The notes under the pieces are model-generated. The model was not told the DNA's origin. It saw only the letters and a list, made by a program, of their open reading frames with translations, and ran no database searches. From positions 1-33,734 of the forward strand of contig JSYX01000380.1 in assembly GCA_000787465.1 (NCBI GenBank): a stretch of DNA of 33,734 bases. The letters run 5' to 3'. Positions 9,381 to 18,700 of this stretch are shown here, in pieces (the stretch's first letter is position 1; each line of letters starts with the position of its first letter). The DNA comes from Thermomucor indicae-seudaticae. Taxonomy: Eukaryota > Mucoromycota > Mucoromycetes > Mucorales > Lichtheimiaceae. The position numbers and the translations under genes are program-made.

Positions 9381-10746
9381 CGTTTTTCTCTTTCTCTTTC
9401 TCTTTCTGCTTTATTTTCTTATTACAATTACTATAACTGTAGAGTTCACAAAGTAAAAAGCGAGGGAAATGGAAAAGACAAGCCCAAAAATAGGCAGACT
9501 AACAAACAATATGTCATTCGGTCGTAATAGTAGGGACTCTATTCCCCGAGACACGGGAAATTTACCGCCATGCACAATCCCTCGCAAAACAATTAACTTT
9601 TCGCGTCCTCCACTGGTACTGTTCGCGTCAACTTGAACTGAAATTTGCGCCATGCTTAACTAGGATTTACGGTGAAATCGAAACACGTTTGCTCTGTTGA
9701 TAGAAAACCTTATACGCTACCGAAAGCTTACGGTATGCGCCCGTACGTGCGATCGACTGAGTGAAAAAAAGGCACGCCTAAAAAGGACTGTCTCTTCTCA
9801 CGTAATATATCTTGGTTTTCATCGGTATGAAGGTATTGCGCATTTTCAAGGTCTGGGAACTTGTTGCGCTTCATAGAATGCGGAGGTTCCCTTTTTGTCT
9901 TGAATGATTCAGTGTTTGGAAACGCTATATAAAAAGGCAAGTGCCAGTCTGTTTCTCTCTTTCCTTGGCTTTTGTCTTTGACTCTGGCACCGGTAAGTCG
10001 CTCAACGTTTCGCATCATCTTGCATGACCTCCGTCCCGACCATTCTCGGCGTAAGCGCTCCCTGCTTTATGCACAGTAAGTATGTCTTTCTCCCATAAAA
10101 CAAGGCATTGTTGCTGATCCGTTTCACAAGGCCTGCCAGTTGTTGTATCGCTTCAAGTCCTCTGCAGTGCGTATTTTCTAAAACCGGCCGCTCCTGGAAT
10201 GGCGGTTCCTAGCCGCGGGACACGGCTGCGCAAAAGGTGTGGCAACACCCACATTGGGGAGGCAAGAACTAAGTCTTATCCACGATCTATGAAGACAAGT
10301 TTACTTACCAACGATTGAATATTCGCGATGTTCGAGGTACACTTTGCATCATCTGGAAGTCTAGATCGCACGGAAGGTACGTATTCCTTACCATACGGCA
10401 GCGTAAAACACGTTACTTGTATGCGTAATGCTTATTCGTATTTTAGCGCTAGTTCGCCTTGCAATTGTACTTCCAGTAGCGCAAATGTTCAAATGATAAA
10501 CAGTATATTCCTAAAGTTGCTACCATTCTTCTTGGAGATGGATGAGTTTTTCTGGAAGCATTACAACATCTCATTCACGGCGAGCACAAAATGGGAGTTG
10601 CAATGAAAAGAAAGAGTTGAAAGTCCTCCCTTTTCTGCCGTACTTTTCCCGCGCTATTGTTTGGAAAAAAAAATAAAATAAAAAGGCTGTGCCTGTCAAA
10701 AACGAGTTCCTTTCTCTCTTCCTTTCTCTTCTTGTTGGTGACAACA
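9381..10746. other. Long intergenic region between divergent PMA1 and MYSM1-like genes; possible unidentified transcript
   Basis: No gene can be named. It must hold the PMA1 promoter, which is expected to be large. On the plus strand a TATA box near 9925 (CTATATAAAAAGG) is followed by a pyrimidine tract and two good donor-like sites, CCG|GTAAGT near 10000 and ACA|GTAAGTATG near 10077. Joining ATG 10024 through the second donor to an acceptor near 10131 would leave a frame of roughly 75 codons ending at TGA near 10317. I recognise no family in it. A 31-base segment at 10476-10506 resembles one at 21766-21798. Confidence 0.35.
9924..9936 (+). promoter_or_regulatory. TATA box of an unidentified plus-strand transcript
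   Basis: GCTATATAAAAAG, followed about 25-45 bp downstream by a TCTCTCTTTCCTT pyrimidine tract of the kind found around fungal start sites. It lies 820 bp upstream of the MYSM1-like ATG, too far to be its core promoter. Confidence 0.45.
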
Positions 10747-13412
10747 ATGTCCTGGCTAAGGAATGGCATGCAAGGTTATTACAACAGCAACCCCGAAGAA
10801 CGCGCGTTCCTCGAACCGCCCCCTTTGCAAGAAGATCGTCCGGAACCCACGTACTATCGACCTTACCCTCAACCGCCACCTCAATGGCCTGAACCTTCTG
10901 TGCTTCGAGTAACGTGAAAATAAGACAATCCACAAGCGTCTCCTTTGGCATAAACGCTTTCTTTTATAGGATTTTAACGTAGAGCGTCCATGGCCACCTA
11001 TTTACCCATATGCTGCTACTTCTGAACCGCAACCACCACCAGCACTGCCACCACCGCCGCCTATGATGATGATGGCTACCAACAACAACAACAACTATAG
11101 GACGACGACTGGATCCTCGTATGCTGCTGCGGTCGATCCTCAGGCACCACTACTGCCACCGCCGCCGCCACCAGCGCCTATGATGATGACGACAACCACC
11201 AGTAACAACTACAGGACGACCGAATCATCCTATGCTGCTGCATCCCAACCATCACTGCCGCCGCCACCGCCTATGATGATGACGACGACAAACACCAGCC
11301 ACAATTATAGGACGACGACTGAATCATCCTATGCTGCTTCCGCGGCTGTTGGCCCCAAACATTCACCTGTGCCACCACCGCCGGCACCAGCGCCTAGGAT
11401 GATGATGACCACCAATAACAATAACAACACTGTTACAACGACCGAGACCGCGTCATCATCATCCTCTTCGTCTAATAACGGCACAAGCAAGTCGTGGGAC
11501 CGCACTACGATTTCGGAAGAAGAAAAAAAGAGTAATCCGGAATGGTTCATGGGCAACAAACCTGCAAAGACACCTGAGCGCTATCTAAAGATTCGTAATC
11601 ATATATTGGATTACTGGGAGAAACATCGACCACAGTATGTGTCCAAAACAGCGTGCCGCAAAGGTTTGAAGGATTGTGGTGATGTGAACGCTATCGGTCG
11701 TGTCCACGCCTACCTCGAAAAGACGGGCGCCATAAATGTCGATTGTGTTTCGCCACCCACTGTAACCCCGAAAAGACAACGTCGCAAGGTGACTGGATAC
11801 TATTATTATTACGAAGAGGAGGATGATGATCAGGAGGATGAAAACACGTAAGCCGTCTTTGTTTTGGGTTTGGCAACAAGGACATAACGGACTTATTTTG
11901 GTTTCCTGTTTGGGTAGTCTGAAACACAAAGGATCCAAGTAAGTTGCTGTGGCCCCCCTGCCCATCCGTTCCACGGAAAAGACATACGTACTAAGTAATA
12001 TGGAATAAAGGGCCAAGGATGACGATGACTTTGTTCAGTCGTCCAAAAATGAAGTCATTCCACCAGGTAACGCTCGTAAAGCAAAAGTGTTTAGCGAAAA
12101 GATAAGAGAAGGTTCTAAGTCGGTGACACCTTTCCTGTTGTGCCACGTAGGCAGAAAATGGGCGAGACCCAAGCGCACCACGAAACGTCCACAGCATTAC
12201 TCGGATGACATTATTACGGCTAAGCAAGAGAGTAGTGAAGACCCTTTTAGACTTGTACCACTGGAACAGTATTCGGCCGAGTTCCCGGCTCCGTTTTCGG
12301 TTGATATTTCTTCTCAGGCTCTGGTAATTCTTTTACAGTTAGAAAGAGAAAAATAAGCTCTTACTAACACGTTGTTTCAAAGCTTGTTCTTAACCTTCAT
12401 GCACATTTGGCATACACAGAAGTCATTGGTTTGCTAGGTGGCCGCTATGAGCATGAGAACGAGCAAGGAAAAGGGATACTTTATGTGGATACCGTCTTTC
12501 CCTGCCGAGGTACCAGTAGTACCAACATTGAGGTACATAGCATACATACTATTGGATAAAAAGACAGATGCATTAATTATGTAAGTAGTGCGAAATGGAC
12601 CCAGAATCAGAAATGAAGGCGCGTGAAGTTTTTGCTGCTAAAGGTCTCTCGGTCGTTGGATGGTATCATTCTCACCCCTACTTTGAGCCTAACCCAAGCA
12701 TTCGTGATATCGAGTACCAGACCCTCTATCAGCAGGCAAGTAACCCCACATCTTCTTTTATGTTTGTGCTTTCAAGTTCATCTCATTTCCTGTATAGACT
12801 TTGTTCCGAGACGCCACAACCGGGGCAGAACCTTTCATAGGTATCATTGTCAATCCATTTGAAGAAGACACGCTTTCGCAGATCCGTTATGTCCATATCA
12901 GTCAGCGTCAAAAACGGAATCGTTCGCGAGGTAATAACATTAGGTTGGTTGACTTATCTGCGCTGCACATATTCACTTCTGTTCGATATACGCGACAGAG
13001 ATACCTTTCGCCTGTCTCTACAATACTCGGTCGCCGTCTGAGCCATTGACAAACGAAGTCATGGATCAAGTGAGGCAACTCGTCAATGAATACAAGCAGT
13101 ACGCCCAGTAAGTCATGGTTCCCAATAGTGGTTTTCCTCCGCCTCTGCAGAGATAGGGAGTGAGATCCTTATTCTTTTTTATTCTATAGCAAAACTGACA
13201 TGTCATCCACGACGAGCGGCGAAAGGACATTACTGGAGAAAACCTTGGATGATATGCGAACCCACTTGCCACCGACCGAGTCTGACGTCTTTCTGGAGAA
13301 CGTACGCAGTCTTTTGACGGAGAACTTTATGCCACGGCAGCAGCAGCCAGTTTTAGAAGAAGCACCCAAAGATAATAACTTGGCTTCGGCCAATGAACAG
13401 GCTTGCTGCTGA
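10747..13412 (+). CDS. MYSM1: MYSM1-like histone H2A deubiquitinase (SWIRM + JAMM/MPN metalloprotease)
   Basis: Predicted nuclear Zn protease that would remove ubiquitin from chromatin (H2A in animals). Nine exons: 10747-10908, 10970-11847, 11918-11938, 12011-12323, 12383-12532, 12589-12735, 12798-12930, 12999-13107, 13190-13412; 711 residues. The N-terminal ~240 residues are low-complexity Pro/Asn/Thr/Met repeats. The SWIRM domain spans about 243-311 ([41 protein letters not shown]). The MPN domain starts near 440. Its JAMM residues are all present: Glu 471 in TEVIGLLGG, His 535 and 537 in [11 protein letters not shown], and Ser 545/Asp 548 in [11 protein letters not shown] coiled C-terminal region follows and the protein ends ACC. 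No SANT/Myb domain is seen, unlike animal MYSM1. The intron at 12736-12797 reads GC-AG. Exon 4 contains an 84-nt open segment bounded by GT...AG that might be an intron; I keep it because it reads as coding. Confidence 0.88.
11063..11440 (+). repeat. In-frame tandem repeats coding [20 protein letters not shown] units
   Basis: Three imperfect units of about 33-37 codons each run MMMT-T-N/S, NYRTT(T)xSSYAA, then a PxLPPPPP or [10 protein letters not shown] run. A fourth, partial unit ends in [11 protein letters not shown]. They form the low-complexity N-terminus of the MYSM1-like protein. Repeated ATGATGATG and AACAACAAC codons suggest slippage and unequal exchange as the source. Confidence 0.8.
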
Positions 13413-13426
13413 TAAGATATGCTTGC

Positions 13427-13448
13427 TATATATACATATATATATAAG
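13427..13448. repeat. TA-rich microsatellite
   Basis: A TATATA tract interrupted by ACA, in the 80-bp space between the converging stop codons of the MYSM1-like gene and the transporter. It may be part of the shared 3' end region, where fungal polyadenylation efficiency elements are often UA-rich. Confidence 0.6.
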
Positions 13449-13492
13449 CTAGGATGTATACCAAAAAATGGACCTTTTTTCTTGCTCAGTTT

Positions 13493-14687
13493 TCACGGAG
13501 CATGATTCCTTGTTATCCAAAAGTGAAACGATAATGAGCCTATGAGGGCCATCATCGTGCCCAAGGATGCCTCAAGTGCAGCAGATGTCAGTGGTTTCTG
13601 TCTAATTTCTCGCATCATGTTTCATACAACTCTTGCTTATTTACCTTTCCAGACATGTGGTTTCCGAAGAACAAGGCAACCATGATGGCTTGCATTGATG
13701 TCTTTGCAGAGGATCAGTATCCCTCTAATTTGGATTCCCAAAACACTGTTGCCTACCTTTGTCCCGACAGCCATTAGATGTGTCATGGGTGATGTATGTT
13801 GGATCAAAAACATTGCACATGCGTTGATAAAAAGCCCCATCAGACCCGTAACAATCTATGAAGATGCATGTGTATAAGCAAAAATGTTTCCTTCTACCTC
13901 GACCTTTGGATACTTGTACCATTTGGAACCAAAAGCCAGCATCAGTGACAAAGTAAGGAAGAGGTTGAGCCAGTTCACCCGAGATCAATGTGACGGGCAC
14001 CATGGCCAGCAAACTTACACCCGTTTGATATGTCAACAAGCACCTGTATAACCCATATTCAGCCATATCTGAGGAAAAAGCGAAAGATATATAGATAACG
14101 TACCAGAGATCCGTGTGCTCTAAGTTTCGCTTTACAAGAACACTATAGAGCGCGAGGAGTGCGGCATACACAACGCCTATCGCTGTAGCAGCCAACGGCG
14201 GCCGCCCAGTACCTGCAAGCCAGGCGCCGACGCAATACACGGCACAAGACAAACTAATGCCCCAATGACGACGGCAAGAATTTCTGGAAAGGATCCAGGC
14301 AAAGGGTATGGACAAGGCATGGAGGGTATGGAGACGCGTAACCGGAATATGAGTCACAAAGATCGCGTTGAGTGTCAGGATGCCAACGTGGACAGCAATG
14401 ATGCCCATCGTCGATCGAGGTCGAAAGCTGTTTACAAGGACAGCCTTGCGTGCGGCGTATAGTAATGGCACGAGGGACACGGCGAGTTGAATGGTGTTGA
14501 CAATGTAAGGGCGGTGAAACTTGTACTCGGTCTGAACTGTCCATAGCTGAATGAACAGGGTGAATGTGACAGAACAAATGAGGAAAACAATGAGAATCAA
14601 GAGAGAAATGTCATGATGGGTGATGGAGTGGAGACCTGTGGTGACTGGAAACGGTAGGACCGAGTAAGGCTTCTCGGTCTTAACCAT
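13493..14687 (-). CDS. TPT/EamA-type transporter, SLC35 family (nucleotide-sugar transporter-like)
   Basis: Multi-pass membrane protein, probably of Golgi or ER, exchanging a nucleotide sugar or related substrate. Exons on the minus strand: 14687-14104, 14043-13920, 13855-13757, 13701-13645, 13597-13493; 322 residues. I see about ten hydrophobic segments. Family-typical blocks are LILIVFLICSVTFTLFIQLW (first segment), THIPVTRLHTLHALSIPFAW, AIGVVYAALLALYSVLVKRN, then after the splice LLTYQTGVSLLAMVPVTLIS GEL, LFINACAMFLIQHTSPMTH and MQAIMVALFFGNHMSG. The last pair corresponds to the TSPLTxxxxGxxK...FGN region of TPT proteins, with MAVGTK in place of xxSGTxK. Within SLC35 it looks closest to the GDP-fucose-type group (SLC35C), but substrate cannot be read from sequence. 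The frame stays open above ATG 14687, but that part is low-complexity and runs toward the divergent RPEL gene, so 14687 is the better start. Confidence 0.8.
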
Positions 14688-14843
14688 GAGCTTATTTACA
14701 ATGTAGGCAGGGTAGGCTGATGCAGCAGCGTGTCTCGGGCGGAGTCGAATCTGATGCAACACACGTGCATGATTCAAAACTGTCCTGACATCTCTCTCTT
14801 CTTCTTTTTCTTTTTCCTCAGTTTTTCTTCTACCAACCTGAAG

Positions 14844-15475
14844 ATGGGTAAGTGATATAAAAAGAGAGAGAAAAAGAACTTGGAGCTTAATAATGGAAAT
14901 AAAGCTGCCGCCGATACCAACAACAAACTCGACAATTTTCTCGCCCACCGACCTGGTGCTCAAGAACTCGTCGACCGAAACATTCTGAAAGGTAAGAAGT
15001 CGCCGTGATATGATACAAAGGTGGGGATGGTTTGACCACCTGTTCTTTTCTTTTAAAAGCTGATACCAAGGTTGCTCCCGCTTTGCAACAACAAATGGAC
15101 GAGTTGTCCAAGCGCAAGATTCAGGATTCGCTGCGACACAAGATTGATCACCGACCTACTCCCGAAGAACTTGTTGAACAAAATATCCTAAGAAGTCAGT
15201 AAAGCATTGGATTGTATATCCCTGGAAGAGTCAGTTATTAAGGGAAGTCTTATCAGGTCCTCATGTAGCACCTGCATTGCAACAGTCGCAGCGAGAACTT
15301 GAAAAGCATCAGCTGCAAGACAAATTGGAACACAAGATCAGTGACAGACCAAAGCCAGAGCAGTTGGTTGAACAAGGCATTTTGACTGGTAAGAACGAGG
15401 ACGAGACGCACTTCTATTCCCTTTCTGACCCGACCATTATCGTTTTTAGCGGATGAGGTGCCCAACAAAGATTAA
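14844..15475 (+). CDS. Small RPEL-repeat protein (three RPEL motifs)
   Basis: RPEL motifs bind monomeric actin in animal MRTF and Phactr proteins; small RPEL proteins of this type are common in fungi. Five exons: 14844-14847, 14905-14991, 15060-15194, 15257-15388, 15450-15475; 127 residues. Three tandem repeats are visible: FLAHRPGAQELVDRNIL, IDHRPTPEELVEQNIL and ISDRPKPEQLVEQGIL. They are separated by spacers containing APALQQ, and helical segments join the units. The first exon holds only ATG plus one base. Splicing from GTAAGT to AATAAAG gives an N-terminus MAAADTNNKLDNF. Each later repeat sits in its own exon with phase-1 introns at both ends, the usual sign of exon duplication. It is divergent from the SLC35-type gene, with starts 156 bp apart. 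Confidence 0.85.
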
Positions 15476-15640
15476 CGAATTGTTCGCATAAGGAAAATAA
15501 ATTGATAACCCCACTCCGCCTGCACCTGCAGGGACCTGTATGAATGTTACGCAAAATAACGAATCATTTAAGAATTAATGTGTTCCTTTGCGATTAAGTG
15601 TGCTGGGACAGGGGGGATTATGGTACAATCGTCTCTCTAT

Positions 15641-15877
15641 CTACAAGATAATGCATTCCGTGCGATAAGCAGGGTTGCCTTCTCCGAATCGATCGCGCGG
15701 TTGACTCCAGGTAGGTTTGGCTTGAAGCACCAAGGGTGGTTCTGGAGCAGTAGCAGCTGCAGGAGGAGGAGGAGGAGCAGATGGTGGCATTTGTGGGAAA
15801 AAGTAAAAGACAGGCTGTATAGCAGGAGCAGCAGTTGCTGGAGGAGGTGGGGGTGGATCATTTGGACTAGTAGACAT
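15641..15877 (-). CDS. Small proline-rich protein with C-terminal CaaX box (CIIL)
   Basis: Single-exon frame of 78 residues. The N-terminus is Pro/Ala-rich (DPPPPPPATAAP, MPPSAPPPPPAAATAPEPP) around a QPVFYFFPQ segment. The C-terminal third is hydrophilic (KPTWSQPRDRFGEGNPAYR) and ends CIIL. A terminal C-a-a-L is a canonical geranylgeranylation signal, so the protein is probably lipid-anchored to a membrane. A TATA box (ATATAAAAAG on the minus strand, 15928-15937) lies 51-60 bp upstream of the ATG, which supports a real, well-expressed short gene. I recognise no family. The next gene upstream on the same strand ends in a second CaaX box and shares a Pro-rich/aromatic core and a PR-x-R motif, so the two look related. 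Confidence 0.65.
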   Translation of the reverse strand: MSTSPNDPPPPPPATAAPAIQPVFYFFPQMPPSAPPPPPAAATAPEPPLVLQAKPTWSQPRDRFGEGNPAYRTECIIL

Positions 15878-15927
15878 TAGGATGGTAATAATAAAAAGAA
15901 CAAAACGGCTTGGAAGGGTAATTTTGC

Positions 15928-15937
15928 CTTTTTATAT
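15928..15937 (-). promoter_or_regulatory. TATA box of the CIIL protein gene
   Basis: Minus-strand ATATAAAAAG, 51-60 bp upstream of the start codon at 15877. It is the same extended form as the TATA box near 9925. Confidence 0.55.
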
Positions 15938-16139
15938 GTTCATTGAAGGGAAATCGTGCCATATCACAATGACGATTGTTGCCGTGACAGGAGCAGCTGA
16001 TTCACGGATTTTGGCGGGCGGCGTGCACGGCCGCTATATCGCACGCATGATCATTTCTCATTGTGCACGCGCCACGTACAGAGAGATCGTGGTATACAGT
16101 TGGGGGAGAGAACTTTATCACAACAAAATAAATTACAAT

Positions 16140-16829
16140 TTACATGATAGAGCATCGATCTTTGGGAACACGTTGACGCGGATTATAAACCGTAGCTTGC
16201 CCAGCTCGTCTCCGTTTTGGACTGTGGGTTTGCCGTTCTGTTACCGGAGCTGCGGATGAGGAAGGAGGAGGTGGAAAGTAGTACAAGTAGCCCCCAGCAG
16301 GCAGTTGAGACAATGGAGCCGGTTGCTGTAGCTGCGACTCACTTGGAAATGTCCCGGGCATGGCTGTTGGTTCTGCTGCAGGTGCTACACCGGCTCGTTG
16401 CTGTTCTTGTTCTCGTTGTTGTTGTTTTCGCTGCTGTTTTGTCAGTCGCGGGCTCCAAAAGCTAGGTGAACTGGGCTGCCATGCCTTTTTCTCCATCAGA
16501 AACGATTTCTCCCTTTGGAGCTTAGGACTGGAGTCTGCCGTTGTTGTTGTGCTGGTAATAACTGAAGCGGTATCTGATTGTTGTTGTAGTTGCTGTTGTT
16601 TCTGCTGATCTTGTTGATATTGCTGATGTAAGTGTTCGAGTAGTGCTGCAGTGGATGGGTCAGTGCCGTAGGGGACCATTGCTGGAATCTGGCTATAAGC
16701 GGGCGGAGGAGGTGGTGTGCAAGGCATGAATTGGTGGTTCGCGCCATAGAAGGGCAGAAAATGCTGCATGAAAGGATCAATCTGCTGCGGTTGCAGCTGT
16801 TGATGCTGTGGACTACTGTTCTTAAGCAT
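16140..16829 (-). CDS. Gln/Pro-rich protein with C-terminal CaaX box (CSIM)
   Basis: Uninterrupted frame of 229 residues with no known domain. In order: Gln/Pro-rich start, an aromatic/Pro segment (FMQHFLPFYGANHQF, PPPPPAYSQIP), a Gln-rich predicted coiled region (about 75-100), a Ser/Thr stretch, a basic Gln-rich helix (LTKQQRKQQQREQEQQ), a second aromatic/Pro core (GGYLYYFPPPPSS), a bipartite-like basic patch (SPKRRRAG), and the tail VYNPRQRVPKDRCSIM. CSIM fits a CaaX box with Met at the end, predicted to be farnesylated. The basic residues just before it could act as a second membrane signal. A TATTTATA element lies 66 bp upstream of the ATG. It shares the YxFP-Pro core and PR-x-R tail with the CIIL protein downstream. 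Function unknown; an adaptor or scaffold role is a guess. Confidence 0.7.
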   Translation of the reverse strand: MLKNSSPQHQQLQPQQIDPFMQHFLPFYGANHQFMPCTPPPPPAYSQIPAMVPYGTDPSTAALLEHLHQQYQQDQQKQQQLQQQSDTASVITSTTTTADSSPKLQREKSFLMEKKAWQPSSPSFWSPRLTKQQRKQQQREQEQQRAGVAPAAEPTAMPGTFPSESQLQQPAPLSQLPAGGYLYYFPPPPSSSAAPVTERQTHSPKRRRAGQATVYNPRQRVPKDRCSIM

Positions 16830-17286
16830 GATGGGATGCGTCCGGTGGATAAGAACGAAGGTACATTTTAACAGGCCTAAGACAGGGCCAGTGATATAAA
16901 TATGCCGAGATTGCTAAGCCATGGAGATAAACGTACTATCCAAATAGGTTCGTCTGTAAACATTCTGGCTGCTTGCTGTAGCGAAATATAGGTTATTTTC
17001 CAAGGAACGAAAACAACAGATTCCTTATTTGGCTTTTGCATAGCGTGCAAGAGATTTCTAAACTTTGGAAAAACCTTAGAAATCAGACCAAATGACGCAA
17101 AAATTGACATGGATAACAGCCTGTAATCATGTTTGTACACTCTGAACGAAATCTTTGCCACCTTTATCATTTAAAATATGCTGTCTTCGATGCGGCTATT
17201 TCAACTCTCTAAAGCAATCGAACAGACTGCTATGTATCAAACGAGCATTTTACAGCATTGACATTGCCATTGCCAACTGTCGCTTT
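16830..17286. other. Intergenic region, no firm gene
   Basis: It contains the upstream region of the CSIM gene, including the TATTTATA element at 16895-16902 on the minus strand. A minus-strand frame of about 97 codons (17170-16877) has no recognisable motif. A long TATATATA tract sits near 17287. Confidence 0.3.
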
Positions 17287-17841
17287 TTATATATATGTGG
17301 AATGTGGCCCGGATACCAGTTTCCTGACTGGACAAGAGATCGCCTGTACGTGCCTGTCTGTATCCATAGACACAATCCGCGTTTTCTGCGATAAGCTGGA
17401 GCAAGTTTTAATGTCGCTGGAAAACCGTGTCTTAGAGACGCTCTTAACCAGCGTATTTAGTATCACGGTTTCGCCTCGACGTACCGGAAAATCAAGACAT
17501 GCCTCACAATAACTGTTTTCAGAAGTGACCTCTCCCTGCTTAACGTCGGTAGAAATGTGTTCAAGACTTTTAAACAATCTACAAAGTTCCGAAATCATAG
17601 TCATACTCGCAAGTTGCCAATATCTCTTGAAGTTCCTACGAGTATCTCCTCGAAACAGCCTTTCCCATACGGCAGCTGAATGCACTAGAGTGGATGTGTG
17701 TTGGGTAACAGGTAATGTTTCGCACGGATGGATTTTTAGGCAAGACGTAAAGCTCACAACATTGAAAGACTGCGAAAGATCTATATAGTTGGCCTGAACA
17801 GCCGAACGTTTTACATTCTCCATAGTCAGGTCTGCTGTCAT
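17287..17841 (-). CDS. Uncharacterised orphan protein, 184 residues
   Basis: Open frame from ATG 17841 (or ATG 17821) to TAA. It is preceded by a TTTCTCTTGTCGTCTTCTTTT pyrimidine tract of the sort seen in local 5' UTRs. It is hydrophilic, with balanced composition and a CEAC motif near residue 115; no signal peptide, membrane segment or known domain. The end (HSTYI) falls in a TATATATAA tract, and a GTATCC...CAG intron just before it could give a different short tail. Its coding nature rests only on length and composition. It may be a lineage-specific gene, an exon of a larger gene, or a decayed relic. Confidence 0.35.
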   Translation of the reverse strand: MTADLTMENVKRSAVQANYIDLSQSFNVVSFTSCLKIHPCETLPVTQHTSTLVHSAAVWERLFRGDTRRNFKRYWQLASMTMISELCRLFKSLEHISTDVKQGEVTSENSYCEACLDFPVRRGETVILNTLVKSVSKTRFSSDIKTCSSLSQKTRIVSMDTDRHVQAISCPVRKLVSGPHSTYI

Positions 17842-18700
17842 CCAGCGGGTTCAAAAGAAGACGACAAGAGAAACGGATTCGCAAGCATTCCAAGTAAAGC
17901 GGGAAAAGCAAAAGCAACGAGCAATGGCATCTGTGGCAAGAAAAGACATGACTTGTGCAACCCTTTGGCTTCAGATATTGTCCTTTTTCAACCAAATGGG
18001 GAATTCACTTCTATTTCGAGGTTTTCCCTGCTTTCCCAGAGTTCAAACCTTGATCATGTGTGCTATTGAAATCGTCTTCTTTCGGGAATTTGATTTAAGG
18101 TTACCATGCCCTTTAACAGATGGGCTGTTTCCGTTCCGCGTCTCCATCCAGCACAGACAACAATGATAGCTATAAACGACAACATGTGACATGTGAGTAC
18201 TGCCATACAAAGGCGATAAGCCGTTTAATGGGAAGTATACATATATGTATATACGTAATGGCGTCCAGCGTCTGGATGCTGTGACAAATCCCGGGATTGG
18301 TATCCATGTTGCCCAATGCGCATCGTTACTTAAACATGCTATTTCAGTCTTGTTAGTTAGAAAAACATATCGCTATCTATCAACCCTTTGCTTTCCAGTG
18401 TCAATCAGCAGAGAAGCATTTCACTATTTACGTGGATCGTTTATCGCTTTCTCGGAAACCGGGCGTGCAAGAAGTGCGAGAAGCCTCGGAGAAGGTCATT
18501 CAATCTGATTGGGTGTCATGGGCTTTCCTGGGTTTCTTTTTGGCTGTTCGTGTCTGAAGTCGCCTTTTTCCTCCACATTTAGGATATGTGTAGTTTCCGT
18601 TTTCTTGGTCTTCCTCGTCTTCTCTGTCTTTTCGGTTTATACGTTTCCTTTGCATAAGAAGAATATTTTCCCTCAACTTCTTCTTTTGCTCTTCTTGAAA
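17842..18700. other. Intergenic region, no firm gene
   Basis: No recognisable protein or RNA gene. 18230-18255 is a TA-rich tract (ACATATATGTATATACGTA). 18550-18700 is strongly pyrimidine-rich (CTTCTTCTTTTGCTCTTC), consistent with promoter and 5' UTR of the AT-hook gene that follows. Confidence 0.35.

Noticed and set aside
12068..12151. An 84-nt GT...AG segment in MYSM1-like exon 4 as an intron
   Set aside because: It is a multiple of three, has no stop, and reads as plausible charged protein sequence. I kept it as coding but cannot exclude alternative splicing.
13725..14963. Extension of the transporter upstream of 14687 to give 412 codons
   Set aside because: The added part is low-complexity, runs into the divergent RPEL gene, and skips the C-terminal introns that restore the TPT domain.
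15570..15880. Plus-strand frame over the CIIL gene, rich in Trp/Arg/Ser
   Set aside because: It is the complement of proline codons (GGN and AGN runs) and has no start-region signals.
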